Origin: Arthrobacter sp. APC 3897
GTDB lineage: Bacteria > Actinomycetota > Actinomycetes > Actinomycetales > Micrococcaceae
Length of the DNA stretch: 64,000 bases
Assembly (NCBI RefSeq): GCF_030407495.1
Contig: NZ_JASDDG010000011.1
Location: forward strand, 1 to 64,000
Direction: 5' to 3'
The notes beneath the pieces are model-generated. The model did not search any database. It was not told the origin of the DNA and saw nothing but the letters and a program-made list of their open reading frames with translations. The stretch's first letter is position 1; the number at the start of each line of letters is the position of its first letter. Shown piece after piece: positions 37,069 to 44,238 of this stretch. Made by a program: the position numbers and the translations under genes.

Positions 37069-38178
37069 ATGCCTACAGCAATCCCGTCGCCCGACGCCGA
37101 CGCAGCCCGTGAACAGTCCTCCTACCGTGAACACCTCGGTGCGGAACTGGACGCGTTCCTTTCCGAACAGCAGGCCGTGCTGCAGGACGTATCCATGGAA
37201 TCGCTTCCCCTCCTGGATGCCGTCTCGGCCCTGGCCCAGGGCGGCAAGCGCCTGCGGGCGCTCCTGAACTATTGGGGCTGGCGCGGTGCCGGCGGAGCCG
37301 AACTCGCCCTGCCTGCGGTGCGCTCAGGCGTCGCGCTGGAACTGTTCCAGAGTGCTGCCCTGATCCACGATGACATTATCGACCGCTCCGACACACGGCG
37401 AGGCGGCCCCAGCGTGCACCGGCGCTTCAGCACAGCCCACAGCGACGCATCCTGGCATTTGGACGGAACGCATTTCGGGTCCTCGGCCGCCATTCTGGCC
37501 GGCGACCTGTGTCTGTCACTGAGCGAGGAAATGTTCGCCGCGGTGGGCGCCCAGGCAGCGCACGGGACACCGGCACGGCGTATCTTCAACCGGATGCGCA
37601 CCGAAGTCATGGCAGGCCAGTATCTGGATATTCTCGAGGAAGTTGTCGGCCCTACACACGAGCCCGACCGCGCCGTCGTCCGGGCCAGGAATATCCTGCG
37701 CTATAAATCCGCCAAATACACCACCGAGCATCCCCTGACCCTGGGCGGCGCCCTGGCCGGGGCAGCACCGGAACTGCTGGACTGGTACTCCCGGTTCGCG
37801 CTGCCGCTGGGGGAAGCGTTCCAGCTGCGCGACGACGTCCTGGGCGTCTTTGGTGACCCGGTACAAACGGGCAAGCCCGCCGGAGATGATCTGCGGGAGG
37901 GCAAGCGCACTGTCCTGGTCGCCTACGCGTTGGCCCTGGGCGGACCTTCGGCGCAGGATGCCGTTGCCGCCGGCCTGGGCAGGGAGGACCTGGATGACGA
38001 CGGCGTGGCCCGCCTGCGCTCCCTTATAGAGGAGACGGGGGCGCTGGCCGCCACGGAAACCCTCATTGAGGGCCATACCCGCGCTGCCTTTGACGCCCTG
38101 GACCAGATGCCCGTCGATGATGTCACCCGGGCAGCCCTGCGTTCCCTGGCACACGCGGCAGTGACCCGGACCGCCTGA
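37069..38178 (+). CDS. Polyprenyl (probably geranylgeranyl) diphosphate synthase
   Basis: Trans-isoprenyl diphosphate synthase of 369 residues condensing IPP with allylic diphosphates. First Asp-rich motif in LIHDDIIDRSDTRRG (about 97-111), second in LRDDVLGVFGDP (about 262-273); GGKRLRALL binds IPP and SGVALELFQSAALIHDD lies upstream of the first motif. Bulky residues before the first motif set chain length, which cannot be decided by eye; short-chain GGPP is the usual annotation for this IdsA/GrcC-like group. Its products feed menaquinone, carotenoid or undecaprenyl supply. The gene corresponds in position to Rv2173 of M. tuberculosis. Weak Shine-Dalgarno (TAAGG). Confidence 0.9.
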   Translation: MPTAIPSPDADAAREQSSYREHLGAELDAFLSEQQAVLQDVSMESLPLLDAVSALAQGGKRLRALLNYWGWRGAGGAELALPAVRSGVALELFQSAALIHDDIIDRSDTRRGGPSVHRRFSTAHSDASWHLDGTHFGSSAAILAGDLCLSLSEEMFAAVGAQAAHGTPARRIFNRMRTEVMAGQYLDILEEVVGPTHEPDRAVVRARNILRYKSAKYTTEHPLTLGGALAGAAPELLDWYSRFALPLGEAFQLRDDVLGVFGDPVQTGKPAGDDLREGKRTVLVAYALALGGPSAQDAVAAGLGREDLDDDGVARLRSLIEETGALAATETLIEGHTRAAFDALDQMPVDDVTRAALRSLAHAAVTRTA

Positions 38179-38188
38179 CCTTCGAAGT

Positions 38189-38210
38189 CTTCCGGACCCG
38201 GGTCCGGAAG
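38189..38210. repeat. 22-bp perfect palindrome after the polyprenyl synthase gene
   Basis: Positions 38189-38210 read the same on both strands (half CTTCCGGACCC). It has no loop, so it is more a DNA palindrome than a terminator. It lies 11 nt after the stop codon. Confidence 0.6.
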
Positions 38211-38235
38211 AACCTTCCCGCTGCAGCGGACAAGA

Positions 38236-38272
38236 AAACAGCGGCTCCCGTTTGAAACGGGAGCCGCTGTTT
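38236..38272. terminator. Bidirectional terminator between convergent genes
   Basis: Arms AAACAGCGGCTCCCGTTT and its complement with almost no loop, T-rich outside on both strands. It serves the polyprenyl synthase gene (+) and the Rv2175c-like gene (-). Confidence 0.9.
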
Positions 38273-38308
38273 ATATGCTCAGGGCCTGAATCATGCCGAA
38301 AGTTCGAA

Positions 38309-38662
38309 TTACCAGCCCAGGGCCTGGGCGCGGCGGCGGATTTCCGTCTTCCGTCCCTCACGCAGGGCATCCACCGGGCGCCCCGGCAGGGAGTCATCCG
38401 CAGTAAAGAGCCAGCGGATCATTTCAACGTCGTTGTAGCCGGCATCAATGAGCACGGAAATGGTGCCCTTCAAACTGTCCAGCACCGCGCCGTCGTCAAT
38501 AAACGCGGCGGGGATACTGCGTATTTTGCGCTCCCCGAGGCGCACGGCCACGAGAGCACGCTCTTCGAGCATGCTGTGCACCTTGGTAATCGAAACGTTC
38601 AGTTTTTCAGCCACATCGGGCAGGGTCAGCCAATCGGAAACAAGTTCCTCGAGTTCAGTCAC
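38309..38662 (-). CDS. Rv2175c-like winged-helix DNA-binding protein
   Basis: 117 residues from GTG 38662: MTELEELVSDWLTLPDVAEK opens a helix-turn-helix (LTLPDVAEKLNVSITKVHSMLEE, about 12-34), followed by LVAVRLGERKIRSIPAAFI (wing) and a C-terminal domain with GYNDVEMIRWLFTADDSLPGRP. This is the Rv2175c family; in M. tuberculosis Rv2175c binds DNA and is phosphorylated by PknL, encoded next door, as here (40312). The usual N-terminal phospho-threonine region is short here. An in-frame extension of 53 codons to 38821 exists but covers the promoter region and is rejected. AGGAG lies only 1 nt before the GTG, so translation may be weak. Confidence 0.88.
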   Translation of the reverse strand: MTELEELVSDWLTLPDVAEKLNVSITKVHSMLEERALVAVRLGERKIRSIPAAFIDDGAVLDSLKGTISVLIDAGYNDVEMIRWLFTADDSLPGRPVDALREGRKTEIRRRAQALGW

Positions 38663-38669
38663 TCTCCTA

Positions 38670-38685
38670 GGTTCCCACGGGAACC
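38670..38685. promoter_or_regulatory. Palindrome just upstream of the Rv2175c-like gene
   Basis: GGTTCCC-AC-GGGAACC, 7 nt before the GTG start. Candidate autoregulatory operator or RNA hairpin next to the start codon. No binding site for this family is known to me. Confidence 0.45.
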
Positions 38686-38782
38686 CGTCCGCGGGCCAGT
38701 TGGAAGGCGTTGTGGAACCGGAACCCCTGTTCAGGCGGTACTCAGGTATTGCTCTGAGTCTCGGTAGTGTAAATTCGCATAC

Positions 38783-38809
38783 GTCACAGAAATAACTTCT
38801 GTCACACTC
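38783..38809 (+). promoter_or_regulatory. MtrA-like direct repeats before the LysM gene
   Basis: GTCACAGAA (38783) and GTCACACTC (38801) are direct repeats 18 bp apart. They resemble the GTCACAgcg nonamer pairs bound by the response regulator MtrA in mycobacteria. They also enclose ACAGAA / TTCTGT inverted arms. Confidence 0.5.
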
Positions 38810-38884
38810 GCACCACTGCACGCCGCGTAATTCCCCCAGTTGCCTTTAAGGCCACGCCGTTTACAGATGAGGAAACAACCCTTT

Positions 38885-40231
38885 ATGACTGCACAGTCGA
38901 TTCAGGGAAGCAATTCCCCCCGCTCCGCTTCCAGGGGAATGCCCCGCAAATTGAGTGTCGCCGTGACCGCCGCGGCTATTCCCGCGGTCATGATGTCCGC
39001 GCTCGCCCTTGCGGCACCGGCACAGGCAGTCTCCGCCGCTCCGGACGCCGCGCCCTTCTCGCAGCTGCCGCTGCAGGCCGTTAAGAACATGACTGCCGTC
39101 TCCGTGGCCGGCGTGGCTGCCCCGTTTGAGCTCGCTGCTCAGATTCCCGTCACGATCCTTGCCCAATCCAGTGTCCCGGGCACCCACCGCATCGAAGCCG
39201 GAGACACCGTCAGCTCCATTGCCGCCGCTTACGGATTTTCCATTGACGAAGTACTGCGGGCCAACAATCTCCAAAGCACCTCGCTGATCTTTGCGGGCGA
39301 AGAACTTCGGCTGCCGGGATCAGGTACTGCTGCAGCCGCCCCCTCCGCTCCTGCCGCGGCTGCCGGGACGTACACGGTACAAGCCGGTGACACCCTCGGC
39401 GCCGTCGCTGCGAACCACGGCGTCAGTCTGGACAGTGTCCTGGCTGCGAACAACCTGACCATGACCTCCATCATCCGCCCCGGACAGGAAATCTCCCTCT
39501 CCGGCGGTTCGGCACCGTCAGCCGTCACGGCTGTATCGTCTGCACCCGCCGCAACCCATACCGTGGCAGCCGGCGATACCCTCACCGGAATTGCCGCCCG
39601 CCACAACATGGGCCTGGCTGACCTGATGGCCGCCAACGGCATGGATGACTCCAGCATCCTGTTCCCGGGCGACGTCGTCGTTCTTTCCGGCGGAGGCGCA
39701 GTGACCACCCTGGCCAGTGCGCCGGCGGAAGCCGCTCCCGCGGATCTGGTTCCCAATACCTTCCTGCACTACACCTACCCGGACCACGTGGTTGCCAACG
39801 CCAATGTGAACAAGCACGCGCTCAACAACACGGCCGTTCCCAGCCAGGCGGACATGCAGCAGATTGTTGCCCAGACGGCCGTACAGATGGGCGTGGATCC
39901 CGCCCTGGCCATGGCGTTTTCCTACCAGGAGTCCGGCTTCGACCAGCGGGCTGTATCCCCCGCCAACGCCATCGGCGCCATGCAGGTCATCCCCACCTCG
40001 GGTGACTGGGCCTCTGATCTGGTGGGCCGCCAGTTGAACCTCCTTGATCCCTATGACAACGCCACCGCAGGCGTGGCGATCATCCGTTCGCTGCTCTCCA
40101 CCAGCGACAGCCTGGAAAATGCTGTGGCGTCTTATTACCAGGGCCAGTACTCGGTGACAACGCAGGGCATGTACGAGGACACCCGCGGATACGTGGCCTC
40201 GGTATTGGCCCACCGCCAGTCCTTCAGCTGA
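38885..40231 (+). CDS. Secreted LysM-repeat lytic transglycosylase-like protein
   Basis: Exported wall hydrolase of about 448 residues. Signal peptide with basic region MPRKLSVAV and hydrophobic core up to ALAAPAQA. Three LysM peptidoglycan-binding repeats, each opening (H/Y)x(V/I)xAGDT: about 100-145 (IEAGDTVSSIAAAYG), 162-205 (VQAGDTLGAVAANHG) and 220-263 (VAAGDTLTGIAARHN), separated by Ala/Pro/Ser linkers. The C-terminal SLT domain (about 315-440) has catalytic Glu in SYQESGFDQRAVSPANAIG and IGAMQVIP. Starts at 38867 or 38840 are possible; 38885 gives a normal signal peptide. It sits between the Rv2175c-like gene and the PASTA kinase, suggesting a link between wall cleavage and kinase signalling. 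Confidence 0.92.
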   Translation: MTAQSIQGSNSPRSASRGMPRKLSVAVTAAAIPAVMMSALALAAPAQAVSAAPDAAPFSQLPLQAVKNMTAVSVAGVAAPFELAAQIPVTILAQSSVPGTHRIEAGDTVSSIAAAYGFSIDEVLRANNLQSTSLIFAGEELRLPGSGTAAAAPSAPAAAAGTYTVQAGDTLGAVAANHGVSLDSVLAANNLTMTSIIRPGQEISLSGGSAPSAVTAVSSAPAATHTVAAGDTLTGIAARHNMGLADLMAANGMDDSSILFPGDVVVLSGGGAVTTLASAPAEAAPADLVPNTFLHYTYPDHVVANANVNKHALNNTAVPSQADMQQIVAQTAVQMGVDPALAMAFSYQESGFDQRAVSPANAIGAMQVIPTSGDWASDLVGRQLNLLDPYDNATAGVAIIRSLLSTSDSLENAVASYYQGQYSVTTQGMYEDTRGYVASVLAHRQSFS

Positions 40232-40250
40232 CAAGCCTGACCCACACGCG

Positions 40251-40291
40251 GGGCAGGGGCCGGATCGGTGTCGATCCGGCCCCTGCCCTTT
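40251..40291 (+). terminator. Intrinsic terminator after the LysM gene
   Basis: 16-bp perfect stem (40251-40266 with 40273-40288), 6-nt loop, followed by TTT. It separates the LysM gene from the kinase gene. Confidence 0.85.
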
Positions 40292-40311
40292 CGCACACGT
40301 AGGATCAAAGA

Positions 40312-42522
40312 GTGCATGAATCCGTGAATGATCCCCTAGTCGGCACCGTAGTGGACGATCGCTACCGGGTGCTGTCCCGTATTGCCCGCGGCGGCATGTC
40401 CACGGTCTATCTGGCCACTGACCTGAGACTGGACCGCAACGTTGCGTTGAAGGTCCTCTACCCGCATCTTGCCGCCGACAGGGGTTTCCTGGACCGCTTC
40501 GAGCGGGAAGCAAAGTCCGCCGCCCGGCTGTCCCATCCGCACGTCGTCGGAGTCCTTGACCAGGGCTTTGCGGAAAACCTTGCCTATCTGGTGATGGAGT
40601 ACGTGCCGGGCAAGACGCTGCGCGAACTGCTGGAAACACGGACACGGCTCTCCCCCCGGCTCGCCCTTGCCCTGCTTGACGCCGTGGTTGACGGACTGGC
40701 CGCCGCCCATGACGCAGGCCTGATCCACCGGGACGTCAAACCGGAGAACGTCCTGCTGGCGGACAACGGCAGCATTAAGATTGCCGACTTTGGCCTGGCC
40801 CGGGCAGTATCCACCAGCACCAACACCGGCACCCTGGTGGGAACGGTTGCCTATCTGGCTCCCGAGCTCGTCACCGGCACCGGCGCCGACGAACGCAGCG
40901 ACGTGTATTCCGCGGGCATCATGCTGTATGAAATGCTCACCGGTGTCCAGCCTTTCACCGGCACCGTCCCCATCCAGGTTGCCTTCCAGCACGTCCATTC
41001 CACTGTTCCCGCGCCCTCGGAAACCTGTCCGGGGCTGGCTGCGGATCTGGATGAGCTGGTCCAGTGGTGCACCGCTCCTGATCCGGATAACCGGCCGGTG
41101 AACGGCAGAGCCCTGCTGGGCGAGCTCCGCCACATCCGGACCTCCCTGACCGATGACCAGCTGGATTTCCAGTGCCCGGACCCCGGTCCCCGGACCGGCG
41201 GTGAACAGGACGGCACCACCGGCCGGCTGCCGGACGGATCCGGCACCCCCGAGGGTGCCGGTCCGGATGCCACCACCGCTCTGCCTCGTCCCGCAGGCGC
41301 CACGGAGGTCATGTCGGCATCCGCCCGGGGAACCGCCGACGCCGGTACCTATCCCACAGAGGTCATCTCCCGCACCGGCACCCGGACCACGGTCTTTCCT
41401 GCCGGCAGCCGCGGGGGCTCCGGTTCCCTGCCGCCGGCCGGCACGGACGGGAGCGGCGGAACCGGTGGACCTGGCGGATCTGATGAATACGATCCCGACG
41501 GCGAAGCGGCGCAGCAGGCCGCGCCGGGAGGCCGTGCGGAACGGAGACAGGCCCGCCGGGAGTACAAGGCCCTGGCACGCCGAAGCAGCCGCGACGCACA
41601 TCGTCCCGAAGTATCCCTGCGCCGGGGACGTCCCCGACGCCGCGGTGCTCTTTTGGCGGTGCTGGCCGTGCTGCTCATCGCTGCCGCCGTCTTTACCGGC
41701 TGGTTTTTCGGCCGCGGCCCGGGCGCCGTCGTTTCCGTCCCCGACGTGGCCAACGTTTCCCGGGAAGCCGCCGGGGCCCTGCTCAGCGGCGAAGGCCTCA
41801 AATACACCACCAATGAGATCCATGACGAGATGGTCGCGGCCGGACTTGCGGTAGGAACGGATCCGGATGCCCCGGCGGAAGTCCGGCGCTACCAGCCGGT
41901 GACCCTGCTCATCAGCAAGGGACCGGAATTATTCGACGTGCCCAACGTGGTGCAGCGAACCCTTGAGGCGGCCGGCGAGAACATCACCGACGCCGGGCTC
42001 TCGGTGGGAGCAGTCACTGAAGAACACAGCGAAACCGTCGATGCCGGAAAGGTCATCAGCCAGTTCCCCGCTCCCGATACCCAGCTGCGGCGGGACTCGG
42101 CCGTCAACATGGTGGTCTCCCTTGGCCCCGCCCCGGTGGAGGTTCCGTCCGTGGTCGGGAAAACAGAGGACGAAGCCGTACAGCTCCTTGAAGAAGCCGG
42201 GCTCACGGCGGAGGTGCTTCCCGATCGGGTGAACAGCCCGGATATCCAGGACGGGTCCGTAGCCGCGCAGACTCCGGCCTCAGGCCTGGCGGACCGCGGC
42301 TCCACCGTAACGCTGACCGTGTCCAAGGGTCCGGTGATGGTTCAGGTACCGAACGTGGTTCGCCAGTCCCCCGACTCCGCGCGGGCGCAGCTGGAGGACC
42401 TGGGCTTCCAGGTCCAGATCAGTGAATTGCTGGGCGGACTGCTGGGCATCGTCCAGTCGCAGGATCCAAGCGGCGGATCCATGGCCCCGGAGGGGTCGGT
42501 CATCACGCTGCGCGTGGTCTAA
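40312..42522 (+). CDS. pknL: Serine/threonine kinase with four PASTA repeats (PknL type)
   Basis: Membrane receptor kinase of 736 residues. Cytoplasmic kinase domain (about 18-280): glycine loop IARGGMSTVYLA, ATP lysine K47 in VALKVL, catalytic HRDVKPENVLL, DFG in IADFGLA, and an activation loop rich in Thr (STSTNTGTLVGT). A 150-residue Pro/Gly/Thr-rich linker follows, then a membrane helix (about 442-466), then four extracellular PASTA repeats starting VSVPDVANVS, FDVPNVVQRT, VEVPSVVGKT and VQVPNVVRQS. PASTA repeats bind muropeptides or lipid II. Position beside the Rv2175c-like gene and class II DAHP synthase matches pknL of M. tuberculosis, whose own product lacks PASTA. GTG start with AGGA 7 nt upstream. 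Confidence 0.93.
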   Translation: MHESVNDPLVGTVVDDRYRVLSRIARGGMSTVYLATDLRLDRNVALKVLYPHLAADRGFLDRFEREAKSAARLSHPHVVGVLDQGFAENLAYLVMEYVPGKTLRELLETRTRLSPRLALALLDAVVDGLAAAHDAGLIHRDVKPENVLLADNGSIKIADFGLARAVSTSTNTGTLVGTVAYLAPELVTGTGADERSDVYSAGIMLYEMLTGVQPFTGTVPIQVAFQHVHSTVPAPSETCPGLAADLDELVQWCTAPDPDNRPVNGRALLGELRHIRTSLTDDQLDFQCPDPGPRTGGEQDGTTGRLPDGSGTPEGAGPDATTALPRPAGATEVMSASARGTADAGTYPTEVISRTGTRTTVFPAGSRGGSGSLPPAGTDGSGGTGGPGGSDEYDPDGEAAQQAAPGGRAERRQARREYKALARRSSRDAHRPEVSLRRGRPRRRGALLAVLAVLLIAAAVFTGWFFGRGPGAVVSVPDVANVSREAAGALLSGEGLKYTTNEIHDEMVAAGLAVGTDPDAPAEVRRYQPVTLLISKGPELFDVPNVVQRTLEAAGENITDAGLSVGAVTEEHSETVDAGKVISQFPAPDTQLRRDSAVNMVVSLGPAPVEVPSVVGKTEDEAVQLLEEAGLTAEVLPDRVNSPDIQDGSVAAQTPASGLADRGSTVTLTVSKGPVMVQVPNVVRQSPDSARAQLEDLGFQVQISELLGGLLGIVQSQDPSGGSMAPEGSVITLRVV

Positions 42523-42561
42523 CGCAAAAGTGCACGCCCCGGGAGGCGTGCACTTTGCGTT
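42521..42561. terminator. Terminator between pknL and the DAHP synthase gene
   Basis: Near-perfect 17-bp inverted repeat (core AAGTGCACGCC), 6-nt loop, between convergent genes. A T run (GGTTTTTT) lies 20 nt further on. Confidence 0.8.
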
Positions 42562-42618
42562 AGCGGATTACCAAATTAGGGTTTTTTGTCTTACCCCCGG
42601 GGCTTGTCTTACTCGCCC

Positions 42619-44016
42619 CTAGTCACCTTTGCGGGACAGCGCACCGGCCACAAGGAACGCCATTTCGAGGGACTGCATGTGGTTCAGGCGCGGATCACAC
42701 ACCGACTCATACCCTTCGAGGAACGCTTCCTGGTCAATCGGGTCTGCTCCGCCGAGGCACTCGGCTACGTCGTCGCCGGTCATTTCAACGTGCAGACCGC
42801 CGGGGAAGGTGCCCAGTGAACTGTGCACCTCGAAGAAGCCGCGGACCTCGTCCATCACGTCGTCGAAGTTCCGGGTCTTGTAGCCGTTGGGCGAGGTGAC
42901 GGTGTTACCGTGCATCGGGTCCGTCACCCAAAGAACCTGCGCACCCGAGGCAGTGACGCGCTCCACCAGCGGAGGAAGCTTCTCACGGATGTTCTGTGCC
43001 CCCATGCGGGTGATAAACGTCAGGCGGCCCGGCTCGCGTTCCGGATCCAGCTTGTCGATCAGGGCCAGGGCATCCTCGGGCTTGGTGTTGGGGCCAAGCT
43101 TCACACCGATCGGGTTGCGCACCTTGGACAGGAAATCCACATGGGCGGAGTCCAGGTCGCGGGTACGCTCACCGATCCACAGGAAGTGCCCCGAGGTGTC
43201 GTACGGCTGCCCGGTGCGGGAATCGATGCGGGTCAATGCCCGCTCGTAGTCCAGCAGGAGGGCTTCATGGCTGGCGAAGAACTCCACACGCTTCAACGCC
43301 TCGAAGTCCGCTCCGCAGGCATCCATGAACCTCACGGCACGGTCGATTTCCCGGGCGAGTGACTCGTAGCGCGAATGCGCCGGATTGGAGGTGAATCCCT
43401 TGTTCCAGTGGTGCACCAGCCGCAGGTCCGCGAAACCGCCCTGGGTAAAGGCGCGGATCAGGTTCAAGGTGGAAGCGGACGTGTGGTACGCACGGACCAT
43501 CCGCGCCGGGTTATGTTCCCGGGACTCGGGAGTGAAGTCGTAACCGTTCACCATGTCACCGCGGTATGCGGGCAGGGTCTGTCCCGCCCGCGTCTCATCG
43601 TTCGACGAGCGGGGCTTGGCAAACTGTCCGGCCATCCGGCCCATCTTGATGACCGGCAGGGACGCCCCGTAGGTGAGGACAACGGCCATCTGCAGGATGG
43701 TCTTTACCCGGGCACTGATTTTGTCAGCGGTGGCTCCGTCGAAGGTTTCAGCACAGTCGCCGCCCTGCAGCAGGAAGGCTTTACCCTGGGCCGCTGCCGC
43801 CAAACGGTCACGGAGAATGTCCACTTCACCCGCAAACACCAGCGGAGGAACCATGGACAGCTCGGCAATGGCTGCGTCATAACCCGGGTGATCGCGCCAA
43901 GTAGGCTGCTGTGCGATCGGCAACGACCGCCAGTCATCCAAGCCCGGATAGTCCGCCGCACCCTGCCGTGCTGCGGAGGAGGAATCTACTGCGTTGTCAA
44001 CTGGAGTGTAGGTCAC
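42619..44016 (-). CDS. aroG: 3-deoxy-7-phosphoheptulonate synthase, class II
   Basis: Condenses phosphoenolpyruvate and erythrose-4-phosphate, the entry step of the shikimate pathway. The 465-residue product is the plant-like class II enzyme: WRSLPIAQQPTWRDHPGYDA, PPLVFAGEVDILRDRLA, LLQGGDCAETFDG with the metal Cys, GRMAGQFAKPRS, LPAYRGDMVNG, GERTRDLDSAHVDFLSKVRNPIGVKLGP, and CDPMHGNT-type sequence as WVTDPMHGNTVTSP. In M. tuberculosis the same enzyme (AroG, Rv2178c) complexes with chorismate mutase and is inhibited by aromatic amino acids. GTG start at 44016, 7 nt after TACCCT, probably leaderless. Convergent with pknL, as in M. tuberculosis. Confidence 0.96.
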   Translation of the reverse strand: MTYTPVDNAVDSSSAARQGAADYPGLDDWRSLPIAQQPTWRDHPGYDAAIAELSMVPPLVFAGEVDILRDRLAAAAQGKAFLLQGGDCAETFDGATADKISARVKTILQMAVVLTYGASLPVIKMGRMAGQFAKPRSSNDETRAGQTLPAYRGDMVNGYDFTPESREHNPARMVRAYHTSASTLNLIRAFTQGGFADLRLVHHWNKGFTSNPAHSRYESLAREIDRAVRFMDACGADFEALKRVEFFASHEALLLDYERALTRIDSRTGQPYDTSGHFLWIGERTRDLDSAHVDFLSKVRNPIGVKLGPNTKPEDALALIDKLDPEREPGRLTFITRMGAQNIREKLPPLVERVTASGAQVLWVTDPMHGNTVTSPNGYKTRNFDDVMDEVRGFFEVHSSLGTFPGGLHVEMTGDDVAECLGGADPIDQEAFLEGYESVCDPRLNHMQSLEMAFLVAGALSRKGD

Positions 44017-44023
44017 GCCTTTA

Positions 44024-44029
44024 AGGGTA
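44024..44029 (-). promoter_or_regulatory. -10 box for a probably leaderless DAHP synthase transcript
   Basis: TACCCT on the minus strand, 7 nt (TAAAGGC) before the GTG start. Confidence 0.5.
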
Positions 44030-44200
44030 CTGTCTGGACCCCGCCCGGGCAGAAGCGTTCAACCTGTGGGCGTAACCTGGCGTGGCTTGGACGCAATATT
44101 GCCCGGGTGCAGGCTGCTTCGTTCACCGGCTGCGCCCGGCCCGTAGCCGCGGAAATCCCGCTGGCCGGGACCGGGGTCCGCGGCGGGCGCCCGGCCTGAT

Positions 44201-44218
44201 TGAGTGGCCAACCACTCA
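44201..44218 (+). promoter_or_regulatory. Palindromic operator upstream of the flavoprotein gene
   Basis: TGAGTGG-CCAA-CCACTCA, perfect 7-bp arms, 20 bp before the ATG and directly before the Shine-Dalgarno. Size and symmetry fit a TetR- or GntR-type repressor site. No regulator gene adjoins it. Confidence 0.6.
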
Positions 44219-44238
44219 CTTATTGGAGGAGCTCAACG

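Noticed and set aside
38690-38884. c-di-AMP (ydaO) riboswitch before the LysM gene
   Set aside because: Such riboswitches precede some actinobacterial wall hydrolase genes, but I cannot find the conserved GGGTGAATC-like or related blocks in this leader.
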